DNA from: JAKANT01 sp035502095
GTDB lineage: Bacteria; Pseudomonadota; Gammaproteobacteria; Burkholderiales; Burkholderiaceae_F
Assembly: GCA_035502095.1 (NCBI GenBank)
Contig: DATJUX010000010.1
Coordinates: forward strand, 1-64,000
DNA length: 64,000 bases
Direction of reading: 5' to 3'
A program made the translations under genes and the position numbers. Below, in pieces: positions 25,470 through 34,395 of this stretch. The notes under the pieces are model-generated. The model was not told where the DNA came from. It searched no databases and saw only the letters and a program-made list of their open reading frames with translations. How positions within the stretch are numbered: position 1 is the stretch's first letter; each line of letters starts with the position of its first letter.

Positions 25470-26054
25470 ATGGAAAACGAGCGGGTCAGCAAGCTGCTGG
25501 AGCGAATTGCCAGGCAGGACCAGGCCGCTTTCCAGGAGTTGTACAAGGCGTTCAGCCGCAAGGTGTTTGCCTACGTGCTGAACCAGTTGAAGGACCAGGC
25601 GAAAGCCGAGGAGGTATTGGTGGATACGATGTACGAGGTCTGGCGCAACCCGACCCGCTTTCGCGGCGAGTCGGCGTTCAGCACCTGGCTCATCGGCATC
25701 GCTCGCAACAAGGCGCTCCTCGTATATCGCAGCCGCCGCCCGGACGAAGATCACGCCGACCTCGACGACGTCGCCGAGATCACGCCGGACGAGGGCCCGG
25801 ACGCATATGCCCGCCTTGCGGAACAGCAGCGGCGCGAGGGGGTGCAGCACTGCATGGGCAAGCTCTCCGAAGAGCACCGCGAGTGCCTGCACCTGGTTTT
25901 TTACGAAGGAATGTCGCTCGCCGAAGTGGCGGCGATCCAGCGTTGCCCCGAGAACACCGTCAAGACGCGGCTGTTTCACGCACGGCAAAGGATCAAGAAC
26001 TGCCTGCGCCTTCTGCTCGAACGCGAAGGCTCGGCCCCCGGAGTGGAATCATGA
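25470..26054 (+). CDS. ECF-family RNA polymerase sigma factor
   Basis: The 194-aa protein contains sigma region 2 (FQELYKAFSRKVFAYVL, then STWLIGIARNKALLVYR) and region 4 (LHLVFYEGMSLAEVAAIQ, then NTVKTRLFHARQRIKNCL), with no regions 1 or 3. ATG 25470 follows AAGAGG by 3 bp; an upstream TTG at 25440 is less likely because it overlaps the -10. The next gene, overlapping by ATGA, encodes a membrane protein typical of anti-sigma factors. A caspase-like protein gene follows, so all three probably form one regulated unit. Confidence 0.93.
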   Translation: MENERVSKLLERIARQDQAAFQELYKAFSRKVFAYVLNQLKDQAKAEEVLVDTMYEVWRNPTRFRGESAFSTWLIGIARNKALLVYRSRRPDEDHADLDDVAEITPDEGPDAYARLAEQQRREGVQHCMGKLSEEHRECLHLVFYEGMSLAEVAAIQRCPENTVKTRLFHARQRIKNCLRLLLEREGSAPGVES

Positions 26055-26674
26055 GCAACGAACGCTTTGCCGAACTGCTGCCGTGGTACGTCAACGGCTC
26101 GATCGATGCCGCGGACCGCGCCTGGGTCGACCGGTACCTGACGGATCACCCCGATGCGCGCGCCGAGCTCGCCTGGTACCAGTCGCTGCAGAAGCGGATC
26201 CAGGAGACCGTGCCCGCGGTGCCCGCCACTCTCGGCCTGTCCAGGGCGATGAACCTGATCCGCGGCGACCGCCCAACCCTGGCCGAGCGCATCAGCGCCT
26301 TCTTCGGCGATTTCGCTTTGCGCCCGGCCGTGACGTTCGCCCTGCTCGGCGTCGTCGTCGTGCAAGGCGGCGTGGTGGCCACGCTGATGAGCCGGTCGGC
26401 CAGCGACGATGAAATCGCCATGCGTGCGATGCACGCCCAGGCCGTCGAGGAAGGCCCGCTCGTGAAAGTCAACTTCGCGCCCGACGCGAAGGAATCGGAT
26501 ATTCGCCTTCTGCTCGTTTCGGTCCAGGGCACACTGGTAGGAGGTCCCGGCCAGCTGGGCGACTACTACGTGCGTGTCCCGGCCGGCAAGGAAGAACAGG
26601 CGGCGGCGAAGTTGCGGGGCCGGCCGATCGTGCAGGCCGTCGAGTTGGCCCCCGGCATTCCGCCCCACGATTGA
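26051..26674 (+). CDS. Anti-sigma factor, membrane-anchored
   Basis: The 207-aa protein opens with a short helical anti-sigma domain (ELLPWYVNGSIDAADRAWVD) lacking the zinc-binding His/Cys set. It has one span near residues 95-117 (VTFALLGVVVVQGGVVATLM) and ends in a periplasmic domain of about 85 residues. It should hold the partner ECF sigma at the membrane until a periplasmic signal arrives. ATG 26051 overlaps the sigma gene stop, the usual arrangement for sigma/anti-sigma pairs. Confidence 0.85.
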   Translation: MSNERFAELLPWYVNGSIDAADRAWVDRYLTDHPDARAELAWYQSLQKRIQETVPAVPATLGLSRAMNLIRGDRPTLAERISAFFGDFALRPAVTFALLGVVVVQGGVVATLMSRSASDDEIAMRAMHAQAVEEGPLVKVNFAPDAKESDIRLLLVSVQGTLVGGPGQLGDYYVRVPAGKEEQAAAKLRGRPIVQAVELAPGIPPHD

Positions 26675-26693
26675 GAGCGCACCTGAAAGTCCG

Positions 26694-27557
26694 ATGCCGA
26701 TCGAATCGAACTCGTTGACTGGGCACTGCGCCGGCCGCCGCCGCCTTCTCGGCTGCGTCGCGGCGGCCGTCGCGAGTGTCGCGGTTCCGGCGCGCCGGGC
26801 ATTGGCCCAACCGAGCGATGGCCGCATCGCGCTCGTCATCGGCAATAGCGCATACCGCACCGCTCCGCTCAAGAATCCGGTCAACGACGCCGTCGCGATG
26901 GCCGACCGGCTCAAGCAACTCGGTTTCACTGTGATGCTGCACGAGAACACGACGCTGCCGCAGCTGATCGAGGCGCTGCGCGAGTTCTCGGTCAAGGCCG
27001 CTTCGAGCGCCGTGCGGCTGGTCTTCTATGCCGGCCACGGGATCCAGTCGAAAGGGCGCAACTACCTGGTGCCGGTGGACGCCGAAGTGCAGAGCGAGGA
27101 CGAGATCTCGGCCAAGAGCGCCGACGTGGGTGAACTGGTGGACCGGCTCGGCGCCATCAAGCACGGCATCAACATCGTTATCCTCGACGCCTGTCGGGTG
27201 AACCCATTTTCGGCCGGCGTCATCGTCGGGCCCGACGGCAGGCGCATCCGCTTCCGTGGGGCGACCACCCCGGGGCTTGCCCCGCTCGACGCACCGGTCG
27301 GCACGCTGGTTGCCTTTTCGACCGCCCCCAACGGCATTGCGCTGGACGGCGCCAACGACAACCACAGCATTTACGCCAAGCATCTCCTCGCCAACCTGGG
27401 CACACCCGGCATCGCCATCGAACAGCTGTTCAAGAAGGTCCGCATCGGCGTGGCGGAGGAGACGCAGCGGGTCCAGGTGCCGTGGGAGTCTTCGAGCCTG
27501 ACTGCGGACTTCTGCTTCAAGAACAGCGCCTCGGGCCGCTGCGGGCCGCCGGCCTGA
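26694..27557 (+). CDS. Exported caspase-like (peptidase C14) protein
   Basis: The 287-aa protein has an N-terminal signal (GRRRLLGCVAAAVASVAVPA, cleaved near ALAQP). A caspase p20-like domain follows: RIALVIGNSAY, catalytic H115 in FYAGHGIQ and catalytic C167 in ILDACRVNP, so the His-Cys dyad is intact. There is no second repeat domain after it. Family members cleave after basic or acidic residues, or act in signalling; this one would act outside the cytoplasm. It sits 19 bp after the anti-sigma gene, so it may be part of the ECF regulon or even cut the anti-sigma factor (inference). Confidence 0.88.
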   Translation: MPIESNSLTGHCAGRRRLLGCVAAAVASVAVPARRALAQPSDGRIALVIGNSAYRTAPLKNPVNDAVAMADRLKQLGFTVMLHENTTLPQLIEALREFSVKAASSAVRLVFYAGHGIQSKGRNYLVPVDAEVQSEDEISAKSADVGELVDRLGAIKHGINIVILDACRVNPFSAGVIVGPDGRRIRFRGATTPGLAPLDAPVGTLVAFSTAPNGIALDGANDNHSIYAKHLLANLGTPGIAIEQLFKKVRIGVAEETQRVQVPWESSSLTADFCFKNSASGRCGPPA

Positions 27558-27566
27558 CACAAATCC

Positions 27567-28577
27567 TTATCCGGCCGCCTCGCTGACGCGCTGCTCCATC
27601 GCGGGGCCGGCCCGCGCATGCAGGTCGGCAACGAAGCGCATCAGGTCGCGCGCGAATCGCGCGGGCTCCGCGTAGTGCGGCGAATGGCCGCCGCGCGGGT
27701 ACACCTCGACCCATGCGTGCGGCACCGTGCGGCGGTAGTAGGCGTCGAGCGCTAGGCCGCCGTAATGCGCGCTTCGACCGCCGAGCACCACCTGCAGCGG
27801 CAGTTCCAACCGCAGCAGCAGCGCGCGGAAGTCGGCCGCCACCAGCGAATCGCACAGGTCGAGCAGCGGGCGCACCTCCATCGACTGCAACCAGCGCCTG
27901 AGCGCCCGGCCGAGCAGGGCATCAGCGGCGAACAGGCGTTGCAGCCAGCGATGGCCGCTCGCTTCGATCTCGCGCAGCACGAGTTCCGCAAGGTTGTCGC
28001 GCGCACCGGCAATGAGGCCGGCCAGCATGGCCGCGCTGCACCCGCCGAACAGCCCGAGCTGCCAATCGTCGTCGGTCACGATGCGTGGCGACTGGTCGAC
28101 CAGCGTTATCGCCCCGACGCGCTGCGTTCCGAAGTCGGCGAGGTATTGCAGCACGGTGAGTGCGCCCATCGAGTGACCGACCAGGGCCACTCGCTCGAGG
28201 CGAAAATGCCCGATCAGGTCGTGCAGATCGCGCGCCAGGCGCGCGAGCGTGATGCGCGCCGTCGTGTTGCCCTGGCACGGGCCATGGCCACGAGCGTCCC
28301 AGGCGTAGACGCAAAACCGCCGCGCCAGCCGCCGCGCCACCGCCGACCAGTGCCGGTGCGAACACGCCAATCCGTGGATCAGGACGACCGGCGGCCCGGC
28401 ACCGCGTACCTGCACCGAAATGCGCTGGCCGTCGTCGGCGACGAAATGCGCCAGATGGCGCCGCGCGCCGCGCCCGACCCGGATCAGCCCGAGATTGCGC
28501 AGCGCATCGACGACGTCGCCGAGCCCGGTCAGCGCACGCGGGCGCCCATCGGGTGGACGCGCTGGCCGGTCAGCCAT
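27567..28577 (-). CDS. Alpha/beta hydrolase
   Basis: The 336-aa alpha/beta hydrolase fold protein has an oxyanion segment PPVVLIHGLACSH, nucleophile Ser in the elbow VGHSMGALT (about residue 141) and the late His in GGHSPHY (about 308). The first 40 residues are Arg/Pro-rich and poorly conserved in appearance; a later start is possible. It is convergent with the caspase gene (9 bp between stops). The substrate is unknown. Confidence 0.85.
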   Translation of the reverse strand: MADRPARPPDGRPRALTGLGDVVDALRNLGLIRVGRGARRHLAHFVADDGQRISVQVRGAGPPVVLIHGLACSHRHWSAVARRLARRFCVYAWDARGHGPCQGNTTARITLARLARDLHDLIGHFRLERVALVGHSMGALTVLQYLADFGTQRVGAITLVDQSPRIVTDDDWQLGLFGGCSAAMLAGLIAGARDNLAELVLREIEASGHRWLQRLFAADALLGRALRRWLQSMEVRPLLDLCDSLVAADFRALLLRLELPLQVVLGGRSAHYGGLALDAYYRRTVPHAWVEVYPRGGHSPHYAEPARFARDLMRFVADLHARAGPAMEQRVSEAAG

Positions 28578-28758
28578 GACTCCTCTCTACGACGGGTGGC
28601 GCGCGCATGCCGGCAGTACCAGCTGCGAGAAGACGACGCCTTCCCGCCCCCCCGTGTCTGCGTCAAGGTTAGCGCCGATAGAACCATTTCGCGCCCGCAA
28701 GCAACTCACGGTCGGATTCGGCGCCCGGCGCCGACGAACCGGAAACTCGGAGGCACAG

Positions 28759-28938
28759 ATGGACGAAGTGGACTTTGACCTCGACCTCGACGATGTCGGC
28801 GGCGGCGTAACCGTCGTGATCGGCGACGAAGAGGACTATGGCTGCGACGACGTTCGCCCCGCCTGGCTGAGTGCCGAGCTGATGAACCTCGACGCCGAAA
28901 CCCAGATCGGCTTCAACGCCCTCTTCCGCGACCGCTAG
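28759..28938 (+). CDS. Small acidic protein of unknown function (59 aa)
   Basis: This short frame opens with a GGAGG ribosome site 4 bp ahead of ATG 28759, and it has 17 acidic but only 3 basic residues. An alternating Asp run (DEVDFDLDLDD) is followed by a Gly/Val segment, then GDEEDYGCDD and a C-terminal helix-like part ending FNALFRDR. I know no family. The good ribosome site, strong bias away from Arg (rare for chance frames in this DNA) and isolation with its own hairpin suggest a real gene. An acidic inhibitor, DNA mimic or metal-binding role is only speculation. Confidence 0.65.
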   Translation: MDEVDFDLDLDDVGGGVTVVIGDEEDYGCDDVRPAWLSAELMNLDAETQIGFNALFRDR

Positions 28939-28944
28939 CGAGAC

Positions 28945-28962
28945 GGCCCGCCTTCGCGGGCC
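28945..28962 (+). terminator. Hairpin after the small acidic gene
   Basis: A 7-bp perfect GC stem GGCCCGC / GCGGGCC with a CTTC loop lies 6 bp after the stop codon. No T tract follows, so termination strength is doubtful. Confidence 0.4.
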
Positions 28963-29253
28963 CTGGCATAGCTGCCGTTCTGGCCGCGCTGTTGCCGCCA
29001 CGCCAGAAAGAGCAGGGTCGTAAGTCCGGCCACACCGCGTCTGATCGTTCTACGGGTTTCTCGGCTCGACCTTCGGCCTGTAGGGCGACCCTGAACCCCT
29101 CCATCCATCTGCAGTCGCCGACCCTCGTCGGCTCCTTACGACGCAACGCGGCATTCTCGTCCCGGTCGTCCATTTGCCTGACTGCAACGCTTTGCGCCGC
29201 TGCCTGAGGACAAGCCGGTACGCTGGCGCACCGCTACTGCAACAGGGGAACCC
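28963..29253. other. Non-coding gap upstream of the VIT-like gene
   Basis: About 290 bp without a supported gene. Frames on both strands here are short, Arg/Ser-rich and lack ribosome sites. AGGGGAA at 29245-29251 is the probable ribosome site of the next gene. No RNA gene was recognised. Confidence 0.5.
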
Positions 29254-29916
29254 ATGGCGGATCTCGAAACCCGGAATTCAGCGCGCGTACTCGACCCGGT
29301 CGATCGTGTCTCGGAGGTGATATTCGGCCTCCTCATGGCGATGACATTCGTCGGCTCGGTCAGCGTAGCCACCGCCGGTCACCAGGAGGTGCGCACGATG
29401 ATGATCACCGCGCTCGGATGCAACCTCGCCTGGGGACTCGCCGACGCGGTGATGTACCTCGTCCGGACGGTGACCGACCGGACGCGCAACCGCACGCTGC
29501 TCGCTCGCCTGCGGGGAGGGATCGACGCAACTGCCGGGCAAGCACTCGTCGCCGGCGTGCTGCCCGCAGGCATCGCAGCGGTCGCAGGCGCCGGAGAACT
29601 CGAGGCGCTGCGCCGCCGCCTGGTCGAACGTCACGACGTGCCGGCACGGCCGCACCTCGATTGGCACGACATCAAGGGTGCGTTCGGCGTGTTCCTGCTG
29701 GTCGTGGCAGCGACGTTTCCAGTGGTGGTGCCCTTCATGGTGTTCGAAAGTGCGGCGGTCGCAGTGCGAGCCTCGAACGCCGTGGCGCTCGCGATGCTCT
29801 TTCTCGCCGGTTGGCTGTTGGCGCGCCATGCGGGCGGCTCGCCGTGGCGTGGCGGCCTGGCAATGGCCGTGACCGGCGTTGCACTCACCGCGGCAATCAT
29901 GGCGCTCGGCGGATGA
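29254..29916 (+). CDS. VIT/CCC1-like membrane protein
   Basis: The 220-aa membrane protein has the opening DRVSEVIFGLLMAMTFVGS and the second span ending ALGCNLAWGLADAVMYLV, typical of the VIT1/CCC1-like family. It has about five spans: near residues 23-42, 50-70, 140-160, 170-188 and 195-218. Canonical VIT proteins export iron or manganese from the cytosol. This one lacks the long acidic cytoplasmic metal-binding insert, so a metal role is uncertain. Confidence 0.75.
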   Translation: MADLETRNSARVLDPVDRVSEVIFGLLMAMTFVGSVSVATAGHQEVRTMMITALGCNLAWGLADAVMYLVRTVTDRTRNRTLLARLRGGIDATAGQALVAGVLPAGIAAVAGAGELEALRRRLVERHDVPARPHLDWHDIKGAFGVFLLVVAATFPVVVPFMVFESAAVAVRASNAVALAMLFLAGWLLARHAGGSPWRGGLAMAVTGVALTAAIMALGG

Positions 29917-29933
29917 GGCACCCCTTGCTGCCT

Positions 29934-30803
29934 TCATCTCAGGCGCGGCCTTTGCGGGCGCGCCAAGCGGCGCCATGCCACGTACGGGACGATGACGAGC
30001 AGCGAGATGACGAGGTAGGCCAACACGGTGCCCTTGATCGCGTCGGGCGCCGCATTCAACGTAGCCACCAGCAGCGCCAGCCCGGGGTTGCGCGCCGCAC
30101 TGGTGATCGCAACGGCGGCACGCGTGGCAGGCTCGGGGCCTCCCAGCAGGTGGCCGACGGCGAGCGCTCCGACGGTGGTAAGCACGATTGCGGAGGCGAC
30201 TCGAAGCCCCGCGCCCAGGGTCACCTCCCAAACGTCGATCAGAGCCACGACAGCAAGCACGACCAGCAGCAGCGTGCCGATGCGCGCGAGCCGCGCTTCG
30301 AGCCGGTCGGCGAGCCGAGTGCTGGCGTGCCGTAGCGCGACACCCAGCCCGATGGGCAGCAACTGCGCGAGAAACACCTGGCGTGCGATGTTCCAGGGTG
30401 TCACGCTCGCATGCCCCGCATAGAGCGGATTCAGTGCGGCGAGGGAGAGCGGCATGGAGACGACGGCGAGGATCGCGACCCAAATCTGCAGACTCGGTGC
30501 GAATGCACGGTGCCCGCCCGCCGTGAGCGAGTGCCGCAGCGCCGCCGGGGCACCGGGCGAGATCGCCATCAGCACGATGCCTATCGCGGCCAGCCTGGGG
30601 ACCTCGAGCGTGCGGGTGATCGCCAGGGCCAGCGCTGGCACCGCTACCAGCACCGAGAACAGACCGCGGGCGATCGGATCCGGCCGTTGCCAGATCCAGC
30701 GCAGCTCGCCGAGGACGATGCCGAGCCCGATGGAAAGCATGACCGTGAACACGGTGACCGCCGCGACCGCCGTTACAACCCACTCCGGAATCGGGCCGTT
30801 CAT
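29934..30803 (-). CDS. Bile acid:sodium symporter (BASS) family transporter
   Basis: The 289-aa membrane protein has about nine hydrophobic spans. It resembles the BASS/arsenite-efflux superfamily in MLSIGLGIVLGELRW near the N-terminus and in the discontinuous-helix segment SAARNPGLALLVAT near residue 240. It moves organic anions or related solutes by sodium coupling in characterised members; nothing here defines the substrate. Convergent with the VIT-like gene, and divergent from the DUF2254 gene with 36 bp between starts. Confidence 0.78.
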   Translation of the reverse strand: MNGPIPEWVVTAVAAVTVFTVMLSIGLGIVLGELRWIWQRPDPIARGLFSVLVAVPALALAITRTLEVPRLAAIGIVLMAISPGAPAALRHSLTAGGHRAFAPSLQIWVAILAVVSMPLSLAALNPLYAGHASVTPWNIARQVFLAQLLPIGLGVALRHASTRLADRLEARLARIGTLLLVVLAVVALIDVWEVTLGAGLRVASAIVLTTVGALAVGHLLGGPEPATRAAVAITSAARNPGLALLVATLNAAPDAIKGTVLAYLVISLLVIVPYVAWRRLARPQRPRLR

Positions 30804-30839
30804 GGTTCACGCTGTTGCGGCAGCGAAGCGAGGCGCTTC

Positions 30840-32105
30840 ATGAACGTTCGACGCGAGCGGATGCAACTGCCCAATTGGAGCATTCCCGCGCTGTACGCGG
30901 CGATCGCAATCCTCGCGGGGCTGATGCTCCCCAGGCTCGAAGCGAGCCTGTTCCCGGCATCGAAGTCCGGACTGAGCGCGGGAGCTGCCGTGGCAATCTT
31001 CTCGTCGGTTGGGTCGGGCATGATCGCGTTGACCGGGATCGTTTTCGCGCTGGCGTTCGTCATGGTGCAGTTCAGCGCGACGGCGTACTCGCCGCGCCTG
31101 GCCCTGTGGCTTGCCAGCGACCGCGTGCTATGGCACTCGGTGGGGCTGTTCTCCGCCACGTTCCTGTACTCGATCGCCGCCATAGCCTGGGTGGATCGCC
31201 CCGGCGCGCAGGGGACGCCGTTCCTCAGCGCGTGGCTCGTGATCGTCCTGCTTCTGGCGAGCGTCGCCATGTTCATCGCACTGATAGAAAGGATCTCCCT
31301 GCTTCAGATCAACAGGACGCTCGACTTCACGACCACTCGCGGGCGTCGCGTGATCGAGGAGACCTATCCGCCGCTCGCCTCCGCTGCGGCGACGGCCGAG
31401 CGCGGCGAATACCGGAAGCTCCCCCTGACCCAGACCTTGTACCACGCCGGAGCTCCGCGGACGGTGCAGGCGCTCGATGTTCCTGCTCTGCTGGCGTTGT
31501 CGAAGGCGGCTGGCGGGGTCGTTGTCCTGGTTGCGGCGGTTGGCGACAGCGTCGTCGAGGGTACCGAGATACTGCGCGTCTTCGGCGGCCGCCACACCAT
31601 CGACGAGGGCGCGCTGAGGGATGCATTCGAGCTCGGACTCGAGCGGACGTTCACCCAGGATCCGAAGTATGCCGTCCGACTGCTGGTGGACATCGCGATC
31701 CGGGCGCTCTCGCCGGCGGTGAATGACCCGACCACGGCCGTCCAGGCACTCGATCAGCTCGAGGACCTCTTGCGGCGCCTGGGCAGCCGGCGCCTTGAAA
31801 TCGGCGCCCTGCGCGACGAGACCGGGCTGCGTGTCGTGATTCCGTATCCGGCCTGGCACGATTTCCTCGAGTTGGCCTTCGATGAAATTCGCTACTGCGG
31901 CGCGAGCAGCGTGCAGGTCATGCGCCGAATGAAGGCGCTGATCGCCGATCTGATCACCGCATTGCCGGAGGAGCGCCGCGCCTCGCTGCGCGACCACCAG
32001 CGACGACTCGAGGCGACCGTTGCGAGGTCGTTCCCAGACATGGAGGAATTGGAGGACGCTTCGACCGAGGACAAGCAGGGGCTCGGGACGTCGCGCGCGG
32101 GCTAG
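30840..32105 (+). CDS. DUF2254 membrane protein
   Basis: The 421-aa protein has four spans in its first 150 residues, with the family segment GIVFALAFVMVQFSATAYSP between them. A long soluble domain follows containing VRLLVDIAIRALSPAVNDP, which is diagnostic for DUF2254. The function is unknown. ATG 30840 gives a short cytoplasmic start, and ATG 30861 is an alternative. Confidence 0.86.
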   Translation: MNVRRERMQLPNWSIPALYAAIAILAGLMLPRLEASLFPASKSGLSAGAAVAIFSSVGSGMIALTGIVFALAFVMVQFSATAYSPRLALWLASDRVLWHSVGLFSATFLYSIAAIAWVDRPGAQGTPFLSAWLVIVLLLASVAMFIALIERISLLQINRTLDFTTTRGRRVIEETYPPLASAAATAERGEYRKLPLTQTLYHAGAPRTVQALDVPALLALSKAAGGVVVLVAAVGDSVVEGTEILRVFGGRHTIDEGALRDAFELGLERTFTQDPKYAVRLLVDIAIRALSPAVNDPTTAVQALDQLEDLLRRLGSRRLEIGALRDETGLRVVIPYPAWHDFLELAFDEIRYCGASSVQVMRRMKALIADLITALPEERRASLRDHQRRLEATVARSFPDMEELEDASTEDKQGLGTSRAG

Positions 32106-32294
32106 CAAGGCACGGCCCTCCTGGCCGCCCCGGCTGCGAAGCCGTCGGTCCTTGCGCGCCGCGAGCCTGCCGCTCCCGTGAGCGGGATCGGTTCGATATC
32201 TCTCACGCGTGAATTTTCGGCATGTTCGGTTGAACCGGGCCCCGCGCCGGTGCAACTCACGGGCGCAAGGGCACCATTGCCCACGGAGTCGAAC

Positions 32295-32825
32295 ATGATC
32301 AGCAAGTTGGCGCTGTTCTGCCTGGCGATCGCCGCGACCACCTCGTCTGCTCTTGCGCAAGGCGTGGTGCACTACCGCGAAGGCCAGGAGGTGAACCCGC
32401 AGGAAGTGGCTCAGATCCTCAATACCCACATCGTCAAGACCCGTTCGCTGCGCCTGCTCGATCAACCAGGCGCCGTTGCGGGGCCCGCCGCCAAGGCGCT
32501 TTCGCTCCCCGTTCACTTCGCTTTCGACTCGGCCAGGATTGCGCCCTCGGCCCGCCCGCAGCTGGACGCGCTTGCAGCCGGCATCAAGCTGCTCCCCCCG
32601 ACGCAGGTCGTCATCGTCGAAGGCCATACCGACGCAGTCGGCACCGAGGACTACAACCTCGCCCTCTCGCAGCGGCGCGCCGCCGCCGTCAAGGACTACC
32701 TGGTCAGCGTGCATCACATCGATGCGGCGCGCCTGAAGGACATCGGCTACGGCCTGTTCCGGCCCATCGAGGGATCGGATCCCGCCGCTGCCGAAAATCG
32801 CCGCGTGCAGTTCCACGGCGAGTAA
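32295..32825 (+). CDS. OmpA-family protein with signal peptide
   Basis: The 176-aa protein has a signal peptide cleaved near ALAQG (residue 20) and a C-terminal OmpA-like peptidoglycan-binding domain: LPVHFAFDSARI, VVIVEGHTDAVGTEDYN, LSQRRAAAVKDYL and NRRVQFH. It lacks a beta-barrel and a lipobox, so it is likely a periplasmic or loosely anchored cell-wall protein. ATG 32295 is preceded by CGGAG; the longer frame from 32178 is leader sequence. It is followed by a strong terminator. Confidence 0.9.
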   Translation: MISKLALFCLAIAATTSSALAQGVVHYREGQEVNPQEVAQILNTHIVKTRSLRLLDQPGAVAGPAAKALSLPVHFAFDSARIAPSARPQLDALAAGIKLLPPTQVVIVEGHTDAVGTEDYNLALSQRRAAAVKDYLVSVHHIDAARLKDIGYGLFRPIEGSDPAAAENRRVQFHGE

Positions 32826-32867
32826 CGAAAAACCCGGTTCGGCTCGGTACTTCCGCCCCGCAACCAA

Positions 32868-32898
32868 ACGCGCCAGGAAACCTGGCGCGTTTTCTTTT
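32868..32898 (+). terminator. Rho-independent terminator after the OmpA-like gene
   Basis: A 10-bp perfect stem ACGCGCCAGG / CCTGGCGCGT with an AAA loop is followed by TTTCTTTT. It lies 42 bp past the stop codon. Confidence 0.92.
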
Positions 32899-32931
32899 CA
32901 GCGGCGTCGCGGCCTGCACCCGCCTCTCAAA

Positions 32932-32975
32932 AATCGCCCTTCCCCCGCTCTCGCGGGGAGGGGCCGGGGGCGCCA
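32932..32975. repeat. GC-rich intergenic palindrome
   Basis: CCCTTCCCCCGCTCTCGCGG and the following GGAGGGGCCGGGGGCG form a hairpin with stem CCCCGC / GCGGGG. It resembles dispersed intergenic palindromes of high-GC proteobacteria. Only one copy is in the window. Confidence 0.4.
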
Positions 32976-33025
32976 CACTCTGCGGCCAAGCGCGAACATC
33001 GTCGCTCCGGCGCGACCTCACGGGT

Positions 33026-33442
33026 TTAATACCGCCGCGGGTTGTCGTTGACTACCCTGCCAAGACATTCATCGCGGCGGGCCGATTCAGTTACCTTGAT
33101 CGAGCGCACCGCATTCCCTTCCCGATAGAAGGCGTAGCAAGCGTGCCCCCAGTCAGGCCGGCTCCAGGTCACGCAGACACTGTCTGCCTCGTACCGCACA
33201 GCACCCTTGACACGCACCATCCCGCCGTCATAGTCGGTGAAATTGAGCACGGCGGTTTCCGCATTTGGGTAGTAGGCCACATACCACCCGTCACGGCCTT
33301 CGCATTCGTACGTGCGCCCCGCAATCAGAGCCTTGATTTCCTCACCAGTGAGCTTCTGGCTGATTGGGGGCGTCGCGCATGCCACAAGAAATAGGCAGGC
33401 GCAGCCAGAAATCCAGGAATACCTCCACTCACCGCGGCTCAT
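33026..33442 (-). CDS. Putative lipoprotein of unknown function
   Basis: The 138-aa protein has a signal peptide ending in the lipobox LVAC (Cys22). The mature part is small, with two Cys-containing segments (YECEGRDGWYVAYYP and WGHACYAFYREGN) that suggest a beta-rich fold like DUF995-type lipoproteins. No enzyme motif is visible. It stands alone between the terminator region and a hydrolase gene on the same strand, 116 bp from the hydrolase stop. Confidence 0.75.
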   Translation of the reverse strand: MSRGEWRYSWISGCACLFLVACATPPISQKLTGEEIKALIAGRTYECEGRDGWYVAYYPNAETAVLNFTDYDGGMVRVKGAVRYEADSVCVTWSRPDWGHACYAFYREGNAVRSIKVTESARRDECLGRVVNDNPRRY

Positions 33443-33558
33443 CGCATCGACCTCATCCTCAGAACGGACCCGGCTTCTCGGGACGGATCAGGCTACGCTG
33501 CAGAAGGGACCCGCGCAATCGACACCGAAGCGGCGCCTGGATTCGACACCGCAGCGGA

Positions 33559-34395
33559 TTACAAGCTCCGATACCGCCCGGCCAAGTTCCGCTGATACTC
33601 CTGCGAAAGATCGATGTCGTTGTGGTCGACGCCACGTAGCCGCACCAACTCGGCCGCGGGATGCAAGGCGCGCAGGCGCTCGGCATGCTCGACACCGATG
33701 ATGCGGTCGCGGTCGCCGTGCAGGATGAGCACCGGCATGCGAACGTGCGGCAGCCACTCGTCGGTGCGCATCGGATAACGCAGCAGCGCGCCCGGTACCC
33801 ACGGATAGTGGTCGCGCGCGACATCGCGCAGGCTGCTGTACGGGGACACGAGCACGAGCAGATCCGCGTCGACCTCGGTCGCCAGCCTGGTCGCCAACCC
33901 GCTGCCGAGTGAGCGGCCGTACAGGACGACCTTGCGGCCGGCGTACTCGGGGGCGATCGCCTGCCAGGCCGCGCGCACGTCGGCGTGCAGTTGCGCTTCG
34001 CTGGTGATCCGCCCGGTGCTCTTGCCGTAGCCACGATAGTCGAGCATGAACAGGTCGAAGCCGGTGCGCCGATAGAAGTCCGTTCCGGTGAGCCATTGCT
34101 CCAGGCTTCCCGCGTTTCCATGCAGGAAGAACACGACTCCCTTGGCACCGGGCTGGCGAAAGTGCAGTGCCGACAAGGTCGCGCCATCGACGTCGATGGT
34201 GCGCTCGACGACATCCGGCACGCTGAAGCGATGTCCGGGCGGCAACCGCGTCGGCGCGAACAGCAGGAACTCCTGCTTCCAATACAGCAGAAGCAGCACG
34301 CCTCCGTAGATTGCGACCGCGATCAGCGTCATGCGCAGCACCCGCCGCCACGGGGAGCGGGCAGCGGTACGGGTAAACAGGGAACTCGTGCTCAT
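33559..34395 (-). CDS. Membrane-anchored alpha/beta hydrolase (ABHD13/BEM46-like)
   Basis: The 278-aa protein has one N-terminal span (about residues 22-40) and a serine hydrolase domain: FFLHGNAGSLEQW, LDYRGYGKSTG, nucleophile Ser in YGRSLGSGLA, Asp in LILHGDRDRI and His in GVDHNDI. These match the BEM46/ABHD12-13 type, active on lipid or thioester substrates at the membrane. ATG 34395 is used; the frame extends to a GTG at 34407. It is divergent from the H4MPT block-1 operon. Confidence 0.88.
   Translation of the reverse strand: MSTSSLFTRTAARSPWRRVLRMTLIAVAIYGGVLLLLYWKQEFLLFAPTRLPPGHRFSVPDVVERTIDVDGATLSALHFRQPGAKGVVFFLHGNAGSLEQWLTGTDFYRRTGFDLFMLDYRGYGKSTGRITSEAQLHADVRAAWQAIAPEYAGRKVVLYGRSLGSGLATRLATEVDADLLVLVSPYSSLRDVARDHYPWVPGALLRYPMRTDEWLPHVRMPVLILHGDRDRIIGVEHAERLRALHPAAELVRLRGVDHNDIDLSQEYQRNLAGRYRSL

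Noticed and set aside
28913..29173. Minus-strand 86-codon frame
   Set aside because: No ribosome site, overlaps the small acidic gene and its hairpin, and ends in Arg/Gly low-complexity sequence.
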